A stretch of DNA of 64,000 bases from Symbiodinium natans (GCA_905221605.1 CAJNDS010000691.1:260891-324890); one strand, 5' to 3'. Counted from the stretch's first letter, positions 30,141 to 40,863 are shown. Translations and numbers: made by a program. Notes: generated from the letters alone by a model not told the origin.

Positions 30141-30246
30141 GAGCCATCACAGCAAGCGCAAGGTTCATCCGTAGCCGCCGTCAAAGCAGCGGAGAAAGTG
30201 CCTGAAGCACCATGCCTGTGGGAGGTTGTTGGTGGTGCAGACAAAG
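30141..30246 (+). CDS. exon of a GGxxVR/GWVS-domain protein
   Basis: GACACCTCAG precedes EPSQQAQGSSVAAVKAAEKV, then PEAPCLWEVVGGADK, ending AAAG|GTGG. The W-E-V-V-G-G-x-D-K start belongs to a domain (GGIxVRxG ... RLxTGA ... GWVS) that I recall as very common in dinoflagellate proteomes; its function is unknown to me. Confidence 0.88.
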
Positions 30247-30361
30247 GTGGCTTGGTAGTCCAGTAGTACCCTTTACCCCTTTTTGTGGTTCAAGGTTCCC
30301 TTGGAAATCAACCAACAAAAAAAGGGTGCCCTTATTGTAATATGGTTACTGGGGTACCAAG
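30247..30361 (+). mobile_element. family A introner forming a complete intron
   Basis: CTTGGTAGTCCAGTAGTACC at the left, TTACTGGGGTACCAAG at the right. GTGG flanks both sides (AAAG-GTGG ... CCAAG-GTGG), a target duplication. The donor GT is in the left duplication and the acceptor AG is the element's own end. Removal gives D-K-G-G-I-V-V-R, as the domain requires. Confidence 0.9.
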
Positions 30362-30573
30362 GTGGTATCGTTGTCCGGAAGGGCAGGGACACGGCGTCAG
30401 AGCAAGATCCGCAAAGACTGGCTACGGGCGCTTTGGTGGAGCAGTGTGAGCTGGCTGGAGACCGCTTGCACTATGTACTCCGCAGCGGTGAGGGGCCTTC
30501 CCAGGGTTGGGTCAGCATTCGCCTGAAGACCAAAAACCTCCTTGCGAAGACAGCTCGCTGCTTAGAGGCCCAG
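30362..30573 (+). CDS. second exon of the GGxxVR/GWVS-domain protein
   Basis: Reads GGIVVRKGRDTASEQDPQRL, ATGALVEQCELAGDRLHYVL, RSGEGPSQGWVSIRLKTKNL, LAKTARCLEAQ. A possible GC donor is CCAG|GCCAAC at 30574; otherwise the frame stops at 30591-30593. Open frames to 30857 are not resolved. Confidence 0.85.
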
Positions 30574-31269
30574 GCCAACGCGACTCCCAGCTGAATCTCT
30601 TCACGGCTACTCACGCGGCGCATGAAGGGAACGACAACCATGGAGTCGCATCTATCCAACGATCCCGGACTCGCTTTCGTCGCCTGTTTGAGTCCGCTTT
30701 GGGCGAGCACGTGCTTTCGGCGAAGCCCTTTGCCAAGCTGCCTGACCTATCGGAGCTCGTGCACCGTCCCAGCTTGACCAGACGCCCTGTGCAAGGGGCC
30801 TGCTTGAACAAAGCGTCGTGGTCGGATGCTTCGCAGGTCATCAGCTCCACATTCTAGTACTTCTAGTGCGGCGTTGCAGTTGCAAATAGCATACCATCCT
30901 TGAGCAAGCTAATTGAGAATCCTAGGCTGCCAGAGGCGACATGGGGATGGCTGGAAAACCTTGCTAGGGTACCCAAAAAAGAGCCACAACCCCAAACCCA
31001 TCAAAAACTACGCTTTTGCTGCCAGGCGCTTTGCCATCCGTGGAGCAACCACGGCCCAGGGCTTGCCAGGCGAAGGGTTTCGGGTTTGGGCTTAGGATGT
31101 GGGGCTTAGGGTTTAGAGCTTAGGGTTTATGGTTGGGGTTTAGGGTTTAGGGTTCAGGGTTTGGGGTTTATGGTTTGGGGTTTTGGGTTTAGGAGGGTTT
31201 AGGGTTTGGGCGCCACGAGAGGGAGGCTGCAGGGAGCTTCCTTGACCCTAAACCCCAAACCCCAAACCC

Positions 31270-31413
31270 TACACCTTAAACCCTAAACCCTAAACCCTAC
31301 ATCCTAAACCCTAAACCCTAAACCCTAAACCCTAAACCCTAAACCCTAAACCCTAAACCCTAAACCCTAAACCCTAAACCCTAAACCCTAAACCCTAAAC
31401 CCTAAACCCTAAA
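31270..31413 (-). repeat. long CCCTAAA array
   Basis: About 20 units. A shorter array at 31545-31612 follows a candidate frame at 31424-31540. Confidence 0.95.
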
Positions 31414-31633
31414 CCCTGAAGTATAGCTCCCTGGACCCAGTTCCTGAGCCCCTTGAGTGCTGGCTCCCCAGTAGGGAAGGAGGAATGAGGGCCCTATACA
31501 AACCATCATTTAAGGGATTTTCATTTAGGACCTTAATTCCCTAACCCTAAACCCTAAACCCCAAACCCCAAACCCTAAACCCTAAACCCTAAACCCTAAA
31601 CCCTAAACCCTCATTCCCTCATTCCCTGCTAAG

Positions 31634-31732
31634 AGCCAGCCAGTGACACAACGCAGGTGGGCAGCCTTGACATGTCTGGCCCAAGCAGCGGCCTTCGAGC
31701 ACAAGGCGTCTGCGGCGCTTGATATATTATAA
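31634..31732 (+). CDS. probable exon, unknown protein
   Basis: CCCTGCTAAG precedes SQPVTQRRWAALTCLAQAAA then FEHKASAALDIL, with TAA at 31730-31732. Helical, Ala-rich, GC-biased third positions. Confidence 0.48.
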   Translation, partial: SQPVTQRRWAALTCLAQAAAFEHKASAALDIL

Positions 31733-32313
31733 GGGCTTGGGGGGGTTTAGGGTTTTTTAGGGTCTAGGGTTTAGGGCTTGGGGGGATTAGGGTTTTGGGG
31801 GGTTTTGGGCGTTTTGGGGTCGGGGCTTGGGGCTTGGGGCTTGGGGTTTGGGCTTTGGGGGTTTCTTTTCAAGGGCCTCCGAAACCCCAAAGCCCAAGAA
31901 CCCTAAGACAACCCTAAACCCAACCCCCCCCCCCCCCCCCCCCCCCCGCCACCCCAGACCTGCGAGCAACCCTGAGCCGGGGTTCACGGATCCGAGAGAA
32001 GGGGAGGGGAGACAAAGGCTGAATTTTATGGGGGTGGGGTTTTCGGACTTTAGAGTTTTTGGAGTTAGCTTAGTGGTTTAGGGCTTTAGTGGTTCAGGGT
32101 TCAGGGTTTATGTTCTTATTTTGGTTTTGGGGTTTCGGGGTCAGGTTTTTGGGTTTTAGGGCTTTAGGGTTTTGAGTTGCGAGTAAAATATGGTACCGTC
32201 AATAGACCAAGAGCCGGTGCACCAAATCCTGCATGAGCGACGACAGACGAAGGGCTTGGGGATAAAGGTTCAGGGTTTAGTTGGGGTTTAATTAGGGTTT
32301 AGGGTTTACAGGG

Positions 32314-32418
32314 TTTCCCCCTGTTACTAACAGACCTTAGTAGGGATTGTATTGGGGGGGGGGGGGGGGGTACTAGAATCCCTGAGTTAGGGACTGTTGG
32401 TGTTGGGGGAACATCCCC
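32314..32418. mobile_element. family H introner-like element
   Basis: TTTCCCCCTGTTACTAACAG and CTGTTGGTGTTGGGGGAACA are inverted ends. Copies at 51337-51432 and 60814-60914 share ACTAACAGTCCTTA(g/t)TAG and the central G or C run. Confidence 0.68.
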
Positions 32419-32498
32419 AGGTGTTTCGGTGTACTACGACCATAAACCCTAAACCCTAAACCCCAAACCCCAAACCCTAAACCCTAAACCCTAAACCC

Positions 32499-33170
32499 TG
32501 TGAAACTGCTCTCACTTGCCAGGGACATCGCTTTCAATCTCAGCTCTATGCCAGCCAAGAGAGGCCTTTGCTGGCTGCAGAGGCCGTAACACGGGGTTGG
32601 GGTTTAGGGTTTATTTAGGGTTGAGGGTTTAGGGAATAGGGTGACCCGGGTTCAGGGTTTATAGCGTTGAGGGTTTTGGGAATAGGGTGGCCATCAGGGA
32701 TTGGGGGGTTATAGGGTGTAGGGTTGTCTACACCCCTAACCCCTACAACCTAAACCCGTAAACCCCTAAGCCCCTAAGCCCCTAAACCCCTAAACCCTAA
32801 TGTTAAGGGTACCTTTAGCCCTACTTATCGCTACCCATGGACCTTCAAGTAGCCTATAGATACCACTTACAAACAAGGGATGGGGCGCATCATTCCTTCT
32901 CTAATGATGCACGGGCTACTCTAGCTTTCTAACCCTAAACCCTAAACCCTAAACCCTAAACCCTGTAAACCCTGAACTCGCAGCTCCCCAAACCCGAAAG
33001 CCTCACCGTTGATGGGGCTTACGTGGGTTGTCAGCCTTTGTCGTGGCCTTGGGGATCTTTAGCGATGTCTTTCGGAACCGAAAAAGCCTACATCCCCAGC
33101 CAGCCCCAACTGCAAAAGGTCTTCGCCTACTCTGGTCTTGAGCTGAGTTGGGGCTGCGGCTTATGGGTCG
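32499..33170 (+). CDS. two possible exons (32499-32591; 33002-33170)
   Basis: 32499-32591 reads VKLLSLARDIAFNLSSMPAK. 33002-33170 reads LTVDGAYVGCQPLSWPWGSL then AMSFGTEKAYIPSQPQLQKV. Between them lie telomere variants and a family C right end (32813-32852). No homology. Confidence 0.36.
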
Positions 33171-33506
33171 GGTTTAAGGATCAGGGATTAGGGTTCAGGG
33201 TTATGGTTTTTTTGGGTTTCTTGGGTTTATTGGGTTTATTGGGTTTATGGGTTTGGGGCTAGGGTTGTGGGAGGGCTTTAGGGATTCGAGGGTCTTAGGG
33301 CTTGGCGGTGGAGAGGATTCTTGGGCCCAGGGGGGCCCAGAGTAGGGTTTAGGTTTAGGTTTTAGGGTTTAGGGTTAAGGGTTCAGGCCCCGAAAACCGA
33401 AGTCCTAAGGTTTTTGGGGGCTATACACCTTCCCGGAAACGAGTTTTCAGGTTTAGCACACCGTGTCCCCCCGCCGACATGAGCCTCGAAAGCTTCCTCC
33501 GTACGT

Positions 33507-33690
33507 TTATAGGAATCTTAAGGGAGGGGGGTTCAAGGGTTTGGGTTTAAGGTTAGGGTTTAGGGTTGCAGGGTTTAGGGTTTAGGGTTTGGGGTTTGGG
33601 GTTTAGGGTTTAGGGTTTAGGCTCAGGGGGGTACGTAACCCAGGGTTCCCTAGTACTCCCCACTGCTCCTTATAGGGCCCCGGAATCTTC
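33507..33690. mobile_element. family I element with internal telomeric array
   Basis: TTATAGGAATCTTAAGGGAG at the left, then TTTAGGG variants (33540-33622), then GGGGGTACGTAACCCAGGGT and TTCCCTAGTACTCCCCACTG. The intact copy is 42910-43043; 38590-38680 is a copy in the other orientation. Confidence 0.6.
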
Positions 33691-33699
33691 TCGAAGGTT

Positions 33700-34000
33700 C
33701 CTTAACCTACGCCCTAAACCCTAAACTCTAAACCCTAAACCCTAAACTACCCTGAAGCCCAACCCCTAAACCCTACCCCCATGAACCTCATCCCTCTGGT
33801 CACGAGTCCCTGCTGTATGTCCTAAACCCTAAACTCCTAGACTTTATAAACGCGCTAAACCCCCAGACCCCAAACCCTAAACCCCAAACCCCAAACCCTA
33901 AACCCTCAACCCTAAACCCTGAACCCTAAACCTTAAACCCCAAACCCTAAACTCTAAACTCCAAACCCTAAACCCTAAACCCTCAAGCCCCCTGTAACTT
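33700..34000 (-). repeat. degenerate CCCTAAA/CCCCAAA tract
   Basis: Loose arrays; no exon supported. 34000-34090 repeats CTCCTTGAAA/CTCCTCGAAA-like decamers. Confidence 0.8.
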
Positions 34001-34097
34001 GAAATCATTAAGAAAGACTAAAAAAAGAAACTCCTTGAAACTCCTCGAAACTTTCCTCGAAACTTCCCCGGACCTGAACCCTTAATAATTTCAACTG

Positions 34098-34189
34098 ACC
34101 CAGCCAGGCCTCACAATGCCAACCTCGGCCACGGCACCCTGGACTGCTCCAGGGCAGCCGCTGCAGGTGGAGAAGCCTCCAATCACCCT
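34098..34189 (+). CDS. possible Pro/Thr-rich exon
   Basis: Frame FQLTQPGLTMPTSATAPWTA then PGQPLQVEKPPIT. GC-biased third positions. It runs into a CCCTAAA array (34186-34245). Confidence 0.42.
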
Positions 34190-34494
34190 AAACCCTAAAC
34201 CCTAAACCCTAAACCCTAAACCCTAAACCCTAAACCCTAAACCCTTTTGGAACTTTCAGGGCTTACTTGCAGTGGGTTGTGGGGGGGGGGGGGTTGGGGT
34301 GGCTCTGGGCAGCGGATGCGATGGGGGTGGTGAGGGAGCCCTGCGAGCGGGTGCGTCAGCCCCCCCCACACCCCCCCCCCACCCCCCCCCAACCTGCCGG
34401 TGCGGGCGGTGTGACCGGTTGGGGCGCGGGGTGGAACCCTTGCTGGAGGCGGGGTCTGCGATAAGGTGGGCCATTTTCAGGGCTTACTTGGAGG

Positions 34495-34600
34495 TTCATG
34501 GGTAGTTATAGGGTGGGCGATAAGTATTGTGACCGGGAAAAATTTATTTCGGGTTCTTTTACCCCTACTTAATTATAACTACTCATGAACGTTCACGTCT
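34495..34600. mobile_element. family C introner-like element
   Basis: ACTTGGAGGTTCATGGGTAG and TACTCATGAACGTTCACGT are inverted ends with TTATAGGGTGGGCGATAAG inside. Confidence 0.78.
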
Positions 34601-34954
34601 ACCCTGAGGGAAGGATTTCTGATATCTTGTGAGGATTTAATTAGGGTTTAGGGTTTAGGGACGTCGGAAAATAGTACCTCGCTAAGGGTGTATCGTCATC
34701 AAAAGCAGGTTCGGGTCTACAGCTTGTAAGGGTGGCTGGTACGGTATAGGGTGCTGAGGGTTTAGGACTTACAGAGGCTTGTAGAAGTTTATTTATCTTG
34801 GGTTCCGGGTTCAGGGTGCCCACCCGATTCTTCCCCTTTACCTTTAAGTCTTATAGATTCTTGGGCACGGGCGAAGGTCTGTTAATGTCTTGAGATGTCT
34901 GGGAATCGGGGTGGGGGTTGAGTTTTAAGCAACAGGGTTGGAGTGCCTTTATGT

Positions 34955-35167
34955 CCCTAAACCCTAAACCCTAAACCCTAAATCCTAAACCCTAAACCCT
35001 AAACCCTAAACCCTAAAGCCTAAACCCTAAACCCTAAACCCTAAACCCTAAACCCTAAACCCTAAACCCTAAACCCTAAACCCTAAACCCTAAACCCTAA
35101 ACCCTAAACTCTAAACCCTAAACCCTAAACCCTAAACCCTAAACCCTAACCCTAAACCCTAAACCCT
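34955..35167 (-). repeat. very long CCCTAAA array
   Basis: About 30 units with single-base variants. The peptide PYEDVGMPERACCAVNFEAE (35162-35245) follows directly as a candidate exon. Confidence 0.96.
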
Positions 35168-35594
35168 TATGAAGATGTTGGGATGCCGGAAAGGGCATGT
35201 TGCGCAGTGAACTTTGAAGCTGAGTGGCTCCCTGCACCCCTGTGACTTACCTGTGTATCCCCGAAAGAAACTTTGGGGTTTAGGGTTTAGAGTTTGGGAT
35301 TTAGGGTTTAGGGTTTTGGGTTTTGGGTTTAGGGAGTCTTGATCCCAACACCAGCCAGCCCAAAACAACCTTCCAGTCCCCCAAGCCGTCCCCCAAGCCC
35401 AGCAACCGTACGCATGTCCCCCCCCCCCTAAAACCCTCAACCCTAAACTCTCAACCCTAAACCCCAAACGGTCAACTTCTAGGTAGGCCCTTGGGGCAGT
35501 TTCCATTTTCCCTTGTTTAAGGGGCTAAACCCTCACCCCTAAACCCGAAACCGTCAACTTCATCCGCAGCCACAGGCATCCAACCCCCCCGCAG

Positions 35595-35655
35595 AGAACC
35601 GTGGACTTTTCGCCGTGTACCTGCAGAGCGGCCTGGAGGACCGCCAACCACACAG
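35595..35655 (+). CDS. exon with telomeric donor
   Basis: ACCCCCCCGCAG precedes a frame reading ENRGLFAVYLQSGLEDRQPH. The exon ends CACAG and the next bases are GTTTAGGGTTTAGGG, so the array (35656-35706) supplies the GT donor. Confidence 0.75.
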
Positions 35656-36415
35656 GTTTAGGGTTTAGGGTTTAGGGTTTAGGGTTTAGGGTTTAGGGTT
35701 TAGGGTCTGTTAAACTCTGGGGCATGGGTTCAGGGAGTTGGCGTTTTGTGGGTCGGCTCTGGCTTAGTTCGGGTTTACGGCTTGGGAGGTTTTGGGTCTG
35801 TGTGGCTCGGTTCAATCGTAATTGGTTGAGGGTTTATAGGGTGTAGGGTTTACGGTTTAGAGTTTAGGGTTTAGGGTTTAGGGGGTTGAAGCCGGCGCAC
35901 GAAGCTTGTCGCAGTGGGCATACTTGGACTTGGCTTGTGGCAGGAGAATCAGGCAGAAGTCCCCCCTTGGCCTTCATTTAGAGGGTTTCGGCTTCAGGCT
36001 TTATGGTTCTTCAAGGAACTAACGGAGGGACCCTTAAAAGGGACCCTGGGGATACAGGGACTCTACAAGGTACATATAGGGGCTTTTAAAGGGGAACAAG
36101 ATTAAGGGCCCCTTCTAGAAGTCCCTCCTTACATTGTGGTTCAGGGTTCAGGGTTTACGGAACTTGCACTCGTTGATACTGCAGGGCGGCGGCCGAGGCT
36201 AGACATGACTCATGGGCAGGATTCCTTACTGGGCCCTAAACTCCCTCAGAATCTACATCTCTCACTCTACAAGTCGGGATCGCTTTTTGTACAAGTATAC
36301 CAAGGCCTATCCCTACAGACCCTCCATCCCTAAGCCTCTGAACCCGGCCCCTGAGCCTCGAAGCCCTCAACCCTGAACCCTGAACCCTGAGCCCAAACCG
36401 TTGGCTTGCTTGCAG

Positions 36416-36537
36416 AGAGGTCCTGCGGGAATTCACGATCCGGGTGCAGTGCCTGGTGGCGTCGTCCTGGTCAGCCGCCCCAACCAGAGTGCTCTGCCAT
36501 CCACCTCAACAACTGGCTGGTTCTTAGTAGGGAGAGA
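36416..36537 (+). CDS. probable exon, unknown protein
   Basis: GGCTTGCTTGCAG precedes EVLREFTIRVQCLVASSWSA then APTRVLCHPPQQLAGS before TAG. A second frame is open to a similar point. Confidence 0.55.
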
Positions 36538-36765
36538 ATGAGGCATCGAGGGGCTGGATTTCTTAAATTCAAGAAATCGAGGGGCTGGATTTTTTAAATT
36601 TAAGAAATCGAGGGGCTGGATTTCTTAAGTTTATAAGAAATTGAGGGGCTGAGTTTCTTATTTGAGGGGGGGGGAGGGGAGACTTTTCATTCAAGGGGGT
36701 GGATTTCTTAAATTGTTTTATGTCTAGAAACTGTGGGGCGGTTGCCAAGAACAACCAAATTTAGG
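36538..36765 (+). repeat. AT-rich minisatellite
   Basis: Five or more copies of a roughly 32-base unit containing AAATCGAGGGGCTGGATTTC TTAAATT, diverging rightward. Confidence 0.9.
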
Positions 36766-37064
36766 AAATTTAGGGTCCAGGATGAGGGTACCCGCGATTT
36801 CTTAATTTAGTCTTGCTCTCAAATGTCGCATTGTTTATCCGGGATCCAGCCGCGAGCGTGCTCGTTTCTTAATCCAATGATTTCTTAATCAGTGCTGTCA
36901 CTGTACCCTAGGTATATGTATATATATATATATATATGGACTTAGAGGTTAGGATGTTTTAATTTGAGGTTTGGGGTTTAGGGTCTACGTAGGGCTTGCT
37001 AAGGCTAGTGGGCTTGGGGTTTGAGCTTTCCTGGGCTAGGATTTGTAGGGCTTAGGGCTATCCA

Positions 37065-37172
37065 GGACCCGGAGTAGGCCCTTATTTCCTGTTGTTTAGG
37101 GTTGGGGTTCCCTGATAATCCGCTTAAAACCAAAAAGGGCGCCCTTTACATTCCTAGGCTACTCCTGGGTCG
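37065..37172. mobile_element. family E introner-like element
   Basis: GGACCCGGAGTAGGCCCTTA at the left, AAAAAGGGCGCCCTTTACAT in the middle, CTCCTGGGTC at the right. Telomeric arrays (37256-37320 and 37408-37452) follow. Confidence 0.72.
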
Positions 37173-37459
37173 AGCTATAATTCGAGCATCACCTAAGGCC
37201 TAAGGCCCTATTTGGTCATGATTTCGGTACCCCTAAACGCAAGAACACGAAACTCCTAAACCCTAAACCCCAAACCCTAAACCCTAAACCCCAAACCCTA
37301 AACCCTAAACCCTAAACTCAGACGTGCTACTTTAAGTGGACGCTCTGGGAAAGTGGCCATCTTCTGGAGCGGTAGGGTTGAGGGTTCTAGGGCTTGGCCT
37401 GCGGTTTAGTGTTTAGGGTTTAGAGTTTAGGGTTTAGGGTTTAGGGTTTCGGGTGTAGA

Positions 37460-37579
37460 ATGTGGGTGTTAAATCAGAAGATTTCTTGCATTGAGGTTCA
37501 CAAGGGGTGCCGCAGTTTTGGCAATGCCCAAACAGTTGGAGTCCTCGTCCGTAGACCAAGATACAGCCCAACACCCTAA
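37460..37579 (+). CDS. probable exon, unknown protein
   Basis: Frame MWVLNQKISCIEVHKGCRSF then GNAQTVGVLVRRPRYSPTP before TAA. It may start after CACAAG (37512). A TA microsatellite follows. Confidence 0.48.
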   Translation: MWVLNQKISCIEVHKGCRSFGNAQTVGVLVRRPRYSPTP

Positions 37580-37939
37580 GGCATGAACTATGTGCGAACA
37601 TGTGTGTATATATATATATATATGTACATATATCTTGTATAGCGACTTCTACTATGTTTTGAGGATGTATGCTCCTCAATGAAGGGTTTTAGGTTCTGGC
37701 TCAATATTTCGCAAGGTTTTGCCTACTATGCAAAGCTTCTCAAGCTGACACAGCGGCGACAGCCCAGGACGTCATATCCCAAGCCCCAGAACTCCGCAAC
37801 CCTAAAGCCCCAAGCCTTTTTAGTTAGGGCTGAGGGTTAGGCCCCAAAAGCCCCGAAACCCTTCAGCCCCAAACCCTAAAGGCCTTTAGGGCTTAGGGCT
37901 GAGGGTTAAACCCCAAACCCTAAACCACCCAACTCCCAG

Positions 37940-37984
37940 CACAGGCGCCGTGGCCCTAAAGCCCTGACCGCGACCCAGCTGCAG
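37940..37984 (+). CDS. small exon (15 codons)
   Basis: AACTCCCAG precedes HRRRGPKALTATQLQ, ending CTGCAG|GTGCGA. Both splice sites are good. An upstream candidate (ASQADTAATAQDVISQAPEL, 37731-37829) is in another frame. Confidence 0.55.
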
Positions 37985-38073
37985 GTGCGAACTTCTAACA
38001 CGAATCCTAAAGCCTAAACCCTTATTCCTTATGTGGGTTGGTGGTCTCTTTAAGTAGGGTTTCTGTTTTATAG

Positions 38074-38202
38074 AGGCAGTATCTTCGGGTGCTTATTAGG
38101 GTATCTCGGGGCTACATCGACGGTATCAGGGTAACGGATAAAGAGGCCACCGGCCTTTATAACTCATTCCTTAGAGAAGTCAAGGACGTGTGCGCCACCT
38201 AG
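38074..38202 (+). CDS. probable exon ending in a stop
   Basis: GTTTTATAG precedes RQYLRVLIRVSRGYIDGIRV then TDKEATGLYNSFLREVKDVC and AT before TAG (38200-38202). Strong protein character; could be a last coding exon. Confidence 0.58.
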   Translation, partial: RQYLRVLIRVSRGYIDGIRVTDKEATGLYNSFLREVKDVCAT

Positions 38203-38380
38203 AAGAACGGGAGTGTAAGGAAGCAAACAGACCTGCGAAGGCCTAGAGCAGTGCCGCGGCTTGTCGGGGGGTCCTAAATCACTCTGAAGGGTTTAGGGTG
38301 CACTCTAGGGTTTAGGGTTCAGGGTTTAGGGTTTTCGGGTCATGTGAGGACAGGAAGTGTTTTTTTTTTGTTTCGGGGTG

Positions 38381-38382
38381 GT

Positions 38383-38414
<32 letters not shown>
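38381..38414. repeat. G-homopolymer run
   Basis: Near-uninterrupted G run; read-length errors are likely here. A family I copy in reverse (38590-38680) and a family L segment (38705-38795) follow. Confidence 0.95.
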
Positions 38415-38802
38415 CGACCATTTCTTGCAAGCTCTTCATCAGCGAATTCTAGGGGATCAGCCTTGGACCACCCTTTTTGAACCCTTTAAGGGGTTACATG
38501 GGGTTTAGGGTTTAGGGTTAGGGTTTAGTGTTTGGTGTTTACGGCTTAGGGCTTAGGGCTTAGATCTTAGAGCTTAGGGCTTACAAATCGTACCTAGTGA
38601 ACCTTAGGGAAGCTCAGGGAGCCTGGGGAGTAGTGGGGAGGATTAGGGAATCCGGATTACACACCCCCTTTCAACCCCCCTCCCTTCAGAACCCGATTCC
38701 TAGAATCTAAGGTTGGAGCCAAGGGGTCCTGCGTATGGTCCCTTCCCCTTGGATTGCAGGGTTCCCCGAAGTGCGGGCCCTTGTTGTGCGTGGTGTATAT
38801 TA

Positions 38803-38901
38803 AGCCCTAAACCCTAAACCCTAAACCCTAAGCCCCGAACCCTAAACCCTATACCCTAAACCCTAAACCCTAAACACTAAACCCTAAACCCTAAACCCTA
38901 G
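38803..38901 (-). repeat. CCCTAAA array
   Basis: About 13 units with several variants, upstream of the next exon. Confidence 0.92.
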
Positions 38902-38951
38902 CAAGGGCCCATACTTGAAGCCCCTAAAGTCAAGACGGACACTTCTTGCAG

Positions 38952-39008
38952 GTGCTCGAGGCGGATCTTGTGGAGCTGGCGCCCCTTATGAGGACTGAGG
39001 GGGACGAG
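38952..39008 (+). CDS. exon with telomeric donor (19 codons)
   Basis: GACACTTCTTGCAG precedes VLEADLVELAPLMRTEGDE; the exon ends GAG and is followed by GTTTAGGG. Phase 0 at both ends, GC-biased third positions. One of the clearest exons in the window. Confidence 0.8.
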
Positions 39009-39158
39009 GTTTAGGGTTTTCAGGGTTTAGGGCTCTTGTAGGTTTTACAGGGTTTACAAGGTTTTATAGGGTTGATAGGGTTCATAGGGTTGACAGGGTT
39101 TATGTGGATTAGGGCTAAGGGCTTGGGAGTGGGGAACTTTGAGTTGTTGGGGACAGTG

Positions 39159-39270
39159 ACTACAGGGGTCGGGATTATTACGAATAGTGTTCCCGTATGG
39201 TTCCTACATACTTGTACTAAAATTATAATAATACCCAAAACCGTGTTCTAATCATGAAGGCCCTTATGTT
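39159..39270. mobile_element. family J introner-like element
   Basis: ACTACAGGGGTCGGGATTAT at the left, GAATAGTGTTCCCGTATGGT inside, GTGTTCTAATCATGAAGGCC at the right. A candidate frame (GTDGCSSWGVGEGSDWKVSS) starts after CCCAG at 39297. Confidence 0.72.
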
Positions 39271-39509
39271 AAGTCTATGTACCCTCTTGGCCCAGGCACC
39301 GATGGTTGCTCTAGTTGGGGCGTAGGCGAGGGGTCGGATTGGAAGGTCTCTTCTTCGCAGAGGGACCGAGACCTGAGGTCAAAGCCCGTAAACCCTAAAC
39401 TTTATAGGGTTTAGGTTTTAATTCGAGTTTAGAATTTATGCCCAAACTATAGCTTGGGTTTAGAGTTGTGGGATTGAGGATGTGTGGGGCAGTGTGGGGG
39501 GGGGGGGGG

Positions 39510-40074
39510 GATCTTGCGCAAGATGTGACTTGAGACACCCGTGTCAGACCCAGCCAGCTCCTACTTGCCTGAATGCGGCGCGGAGAATACTCAAAGAGCA
39601 GGCATCAGGGCCCTTGATTCATGGGGCGGGAAAACCCTAACCCCTAAACTCCCTAAACCCACCAAACCCCAACTCTAAACGATCAGGAGTCAGCGAGGTA
39701 CAAGTGATCAGAGCAAGGTTGCAAACTAGCAGCTAGACACTTTCCGGGAACCACTTGAGCTAATACACCCAACGGCAGTTGAATCCTAAGGTGTCTTTGC
39801 CAAAGCTACAGTCAAAGCCAAGGCTAGCAGCTTCAAGAGCTCATGCTGCAGGAAGTCAAGTGGCTTTCGGAAATACACTTGTTCTTTGTGACCCGTGTCC
39901 CTGATGCTGCAAACCCTAGCCTTAGCTAAGTCCATATCCCTTGCCATATCCCTTGACGTCCTCACCTTGTTCTGCGAGCTGCGCAGAATTGCTGCTGCGG
40001 GGTTGGCTGGCTGGATCTGCCTGAGTTGTGGCCCCAGCTGGTTTCAATGTAGCCCGGGTTCACAGGGACTATAA
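39510..40074 (+). CDS. cluster of possible exons without telomeric repeats
   Basis: 39510-39648 reads SCARCDLRHPCQTQPAPTCL then NAARRILKEQASGPL (C-x2-C present). 39764-39905 reads YTQRQLNPKVSLPKLQSKPR. 39892-40074 reads PVSLMLQTLALAKSISLAIS, a hydrophobic stretch. Frames differ, so splicing or decay is implied. No homology. Confidence 0.38.
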
Positions 40075-40106
40075 GTCTTGCCTTGCTTGTGTGTGTGCGA
40101 AACCCC

Positions 40107-40195
40107 TAGGGACTGGGGAGGTAACCTTTAGCCTTTTTGGTTGTATAGAATCCTACTATACATAAAAGGTTAACCTTTTGGGGCTAGGGTATTCA
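40107..40195. mobile_element. family O introner-like element
   Basis: TAGGGACTGGGGAGGTAACC ... AGAATCCTACTATACATAAA ... GGGGCTAGGGTATTCAG, matching 19883-19975. Confidence 0.75.
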
Positions 40196-40232
40196 GCCCC
40201 CAAGGACTTGATTTCCCAAGTCTACTAGTTGA

Positions 40233-40590
40233 TTTGCCAGACTAGTCCTCCAATCCTGCTACCTGAGAGAAGCAGGGGGCCCTTCGAGATTCCATGTTGG
40301 TAAACACAAGCGCTGGCCAATGAAGACCTGGTGCTTCACGACTTGTATGCCTGCAATAAGGAGTCGGGCACTTCTCCTTTCCATTAAACCAGGCTTTAGG
40401 GTTTCGTGTGATAAAGCTGAGCTCCATCGAGCGTTCAAGCATTGAAGTTGCATGCATTGGGGCGTCATGTCACTGGTACCTGGGATCCCAGCAGCGCAGT
40501 CGGATGCCACAAATCGCAGCAACGGCTTGTGATCCCAGCCACGCATGTGCACGAAAGGTTAAACTGCGAAACCGAAGAAGAACAATCATA
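40233..40590 (+). CDS. two overlapping candidate coding segments
   Basis: 40233-40444 is open for 70 codons (FARLVLQSCYLREAGGPSRF ... RWPMKTWCFTTCMP). 40421-40590 is open in another frame (APSSVQALKLHALGRHVTGT). The frame change could be an intron or a frameshift. Opposite-strand frames of up to 97 codons overlap but read less well. Confidence 0.45.
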
Positions 40591-40749
40591 AGAACAAAAT
40601 CAAAACATGCCACTGTCTCCAACTTTCCCAGCTGTTGGTGAACGAGTCAACTGAGCACCTTACATCCCAGCTAGATAGATTCTACATAGCCCTTCAAGGG
40701 ATGAGTTAAGGACCCTAAATCCCTAAGCCCTGAACCCTGAATCCCTAAA

Positions 40750-40863
40750 TCCCTATCTCCCTACGAAGAACCAGTAAGCCAAGTAACGCAGCTCTCGCAA
40801 TCCCATCTTCCTGCACAGGCTGCCGTCGAAAGCTCTTCCTGTCTTAGCAACTCTCAACCCTAG
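40750..40863 (+). CDS. possible exon
   Basis: Frame PYEEPVSQVTQLSQSHLPAQ then AAVESSSCLSNSQP before TAG. Gln/Ser-rich, no homology. Confidence 0.38.
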   Translation, partial: SLSPYEEPVSQVTQLSQSHLPAQAAVESSSCLSNSQP

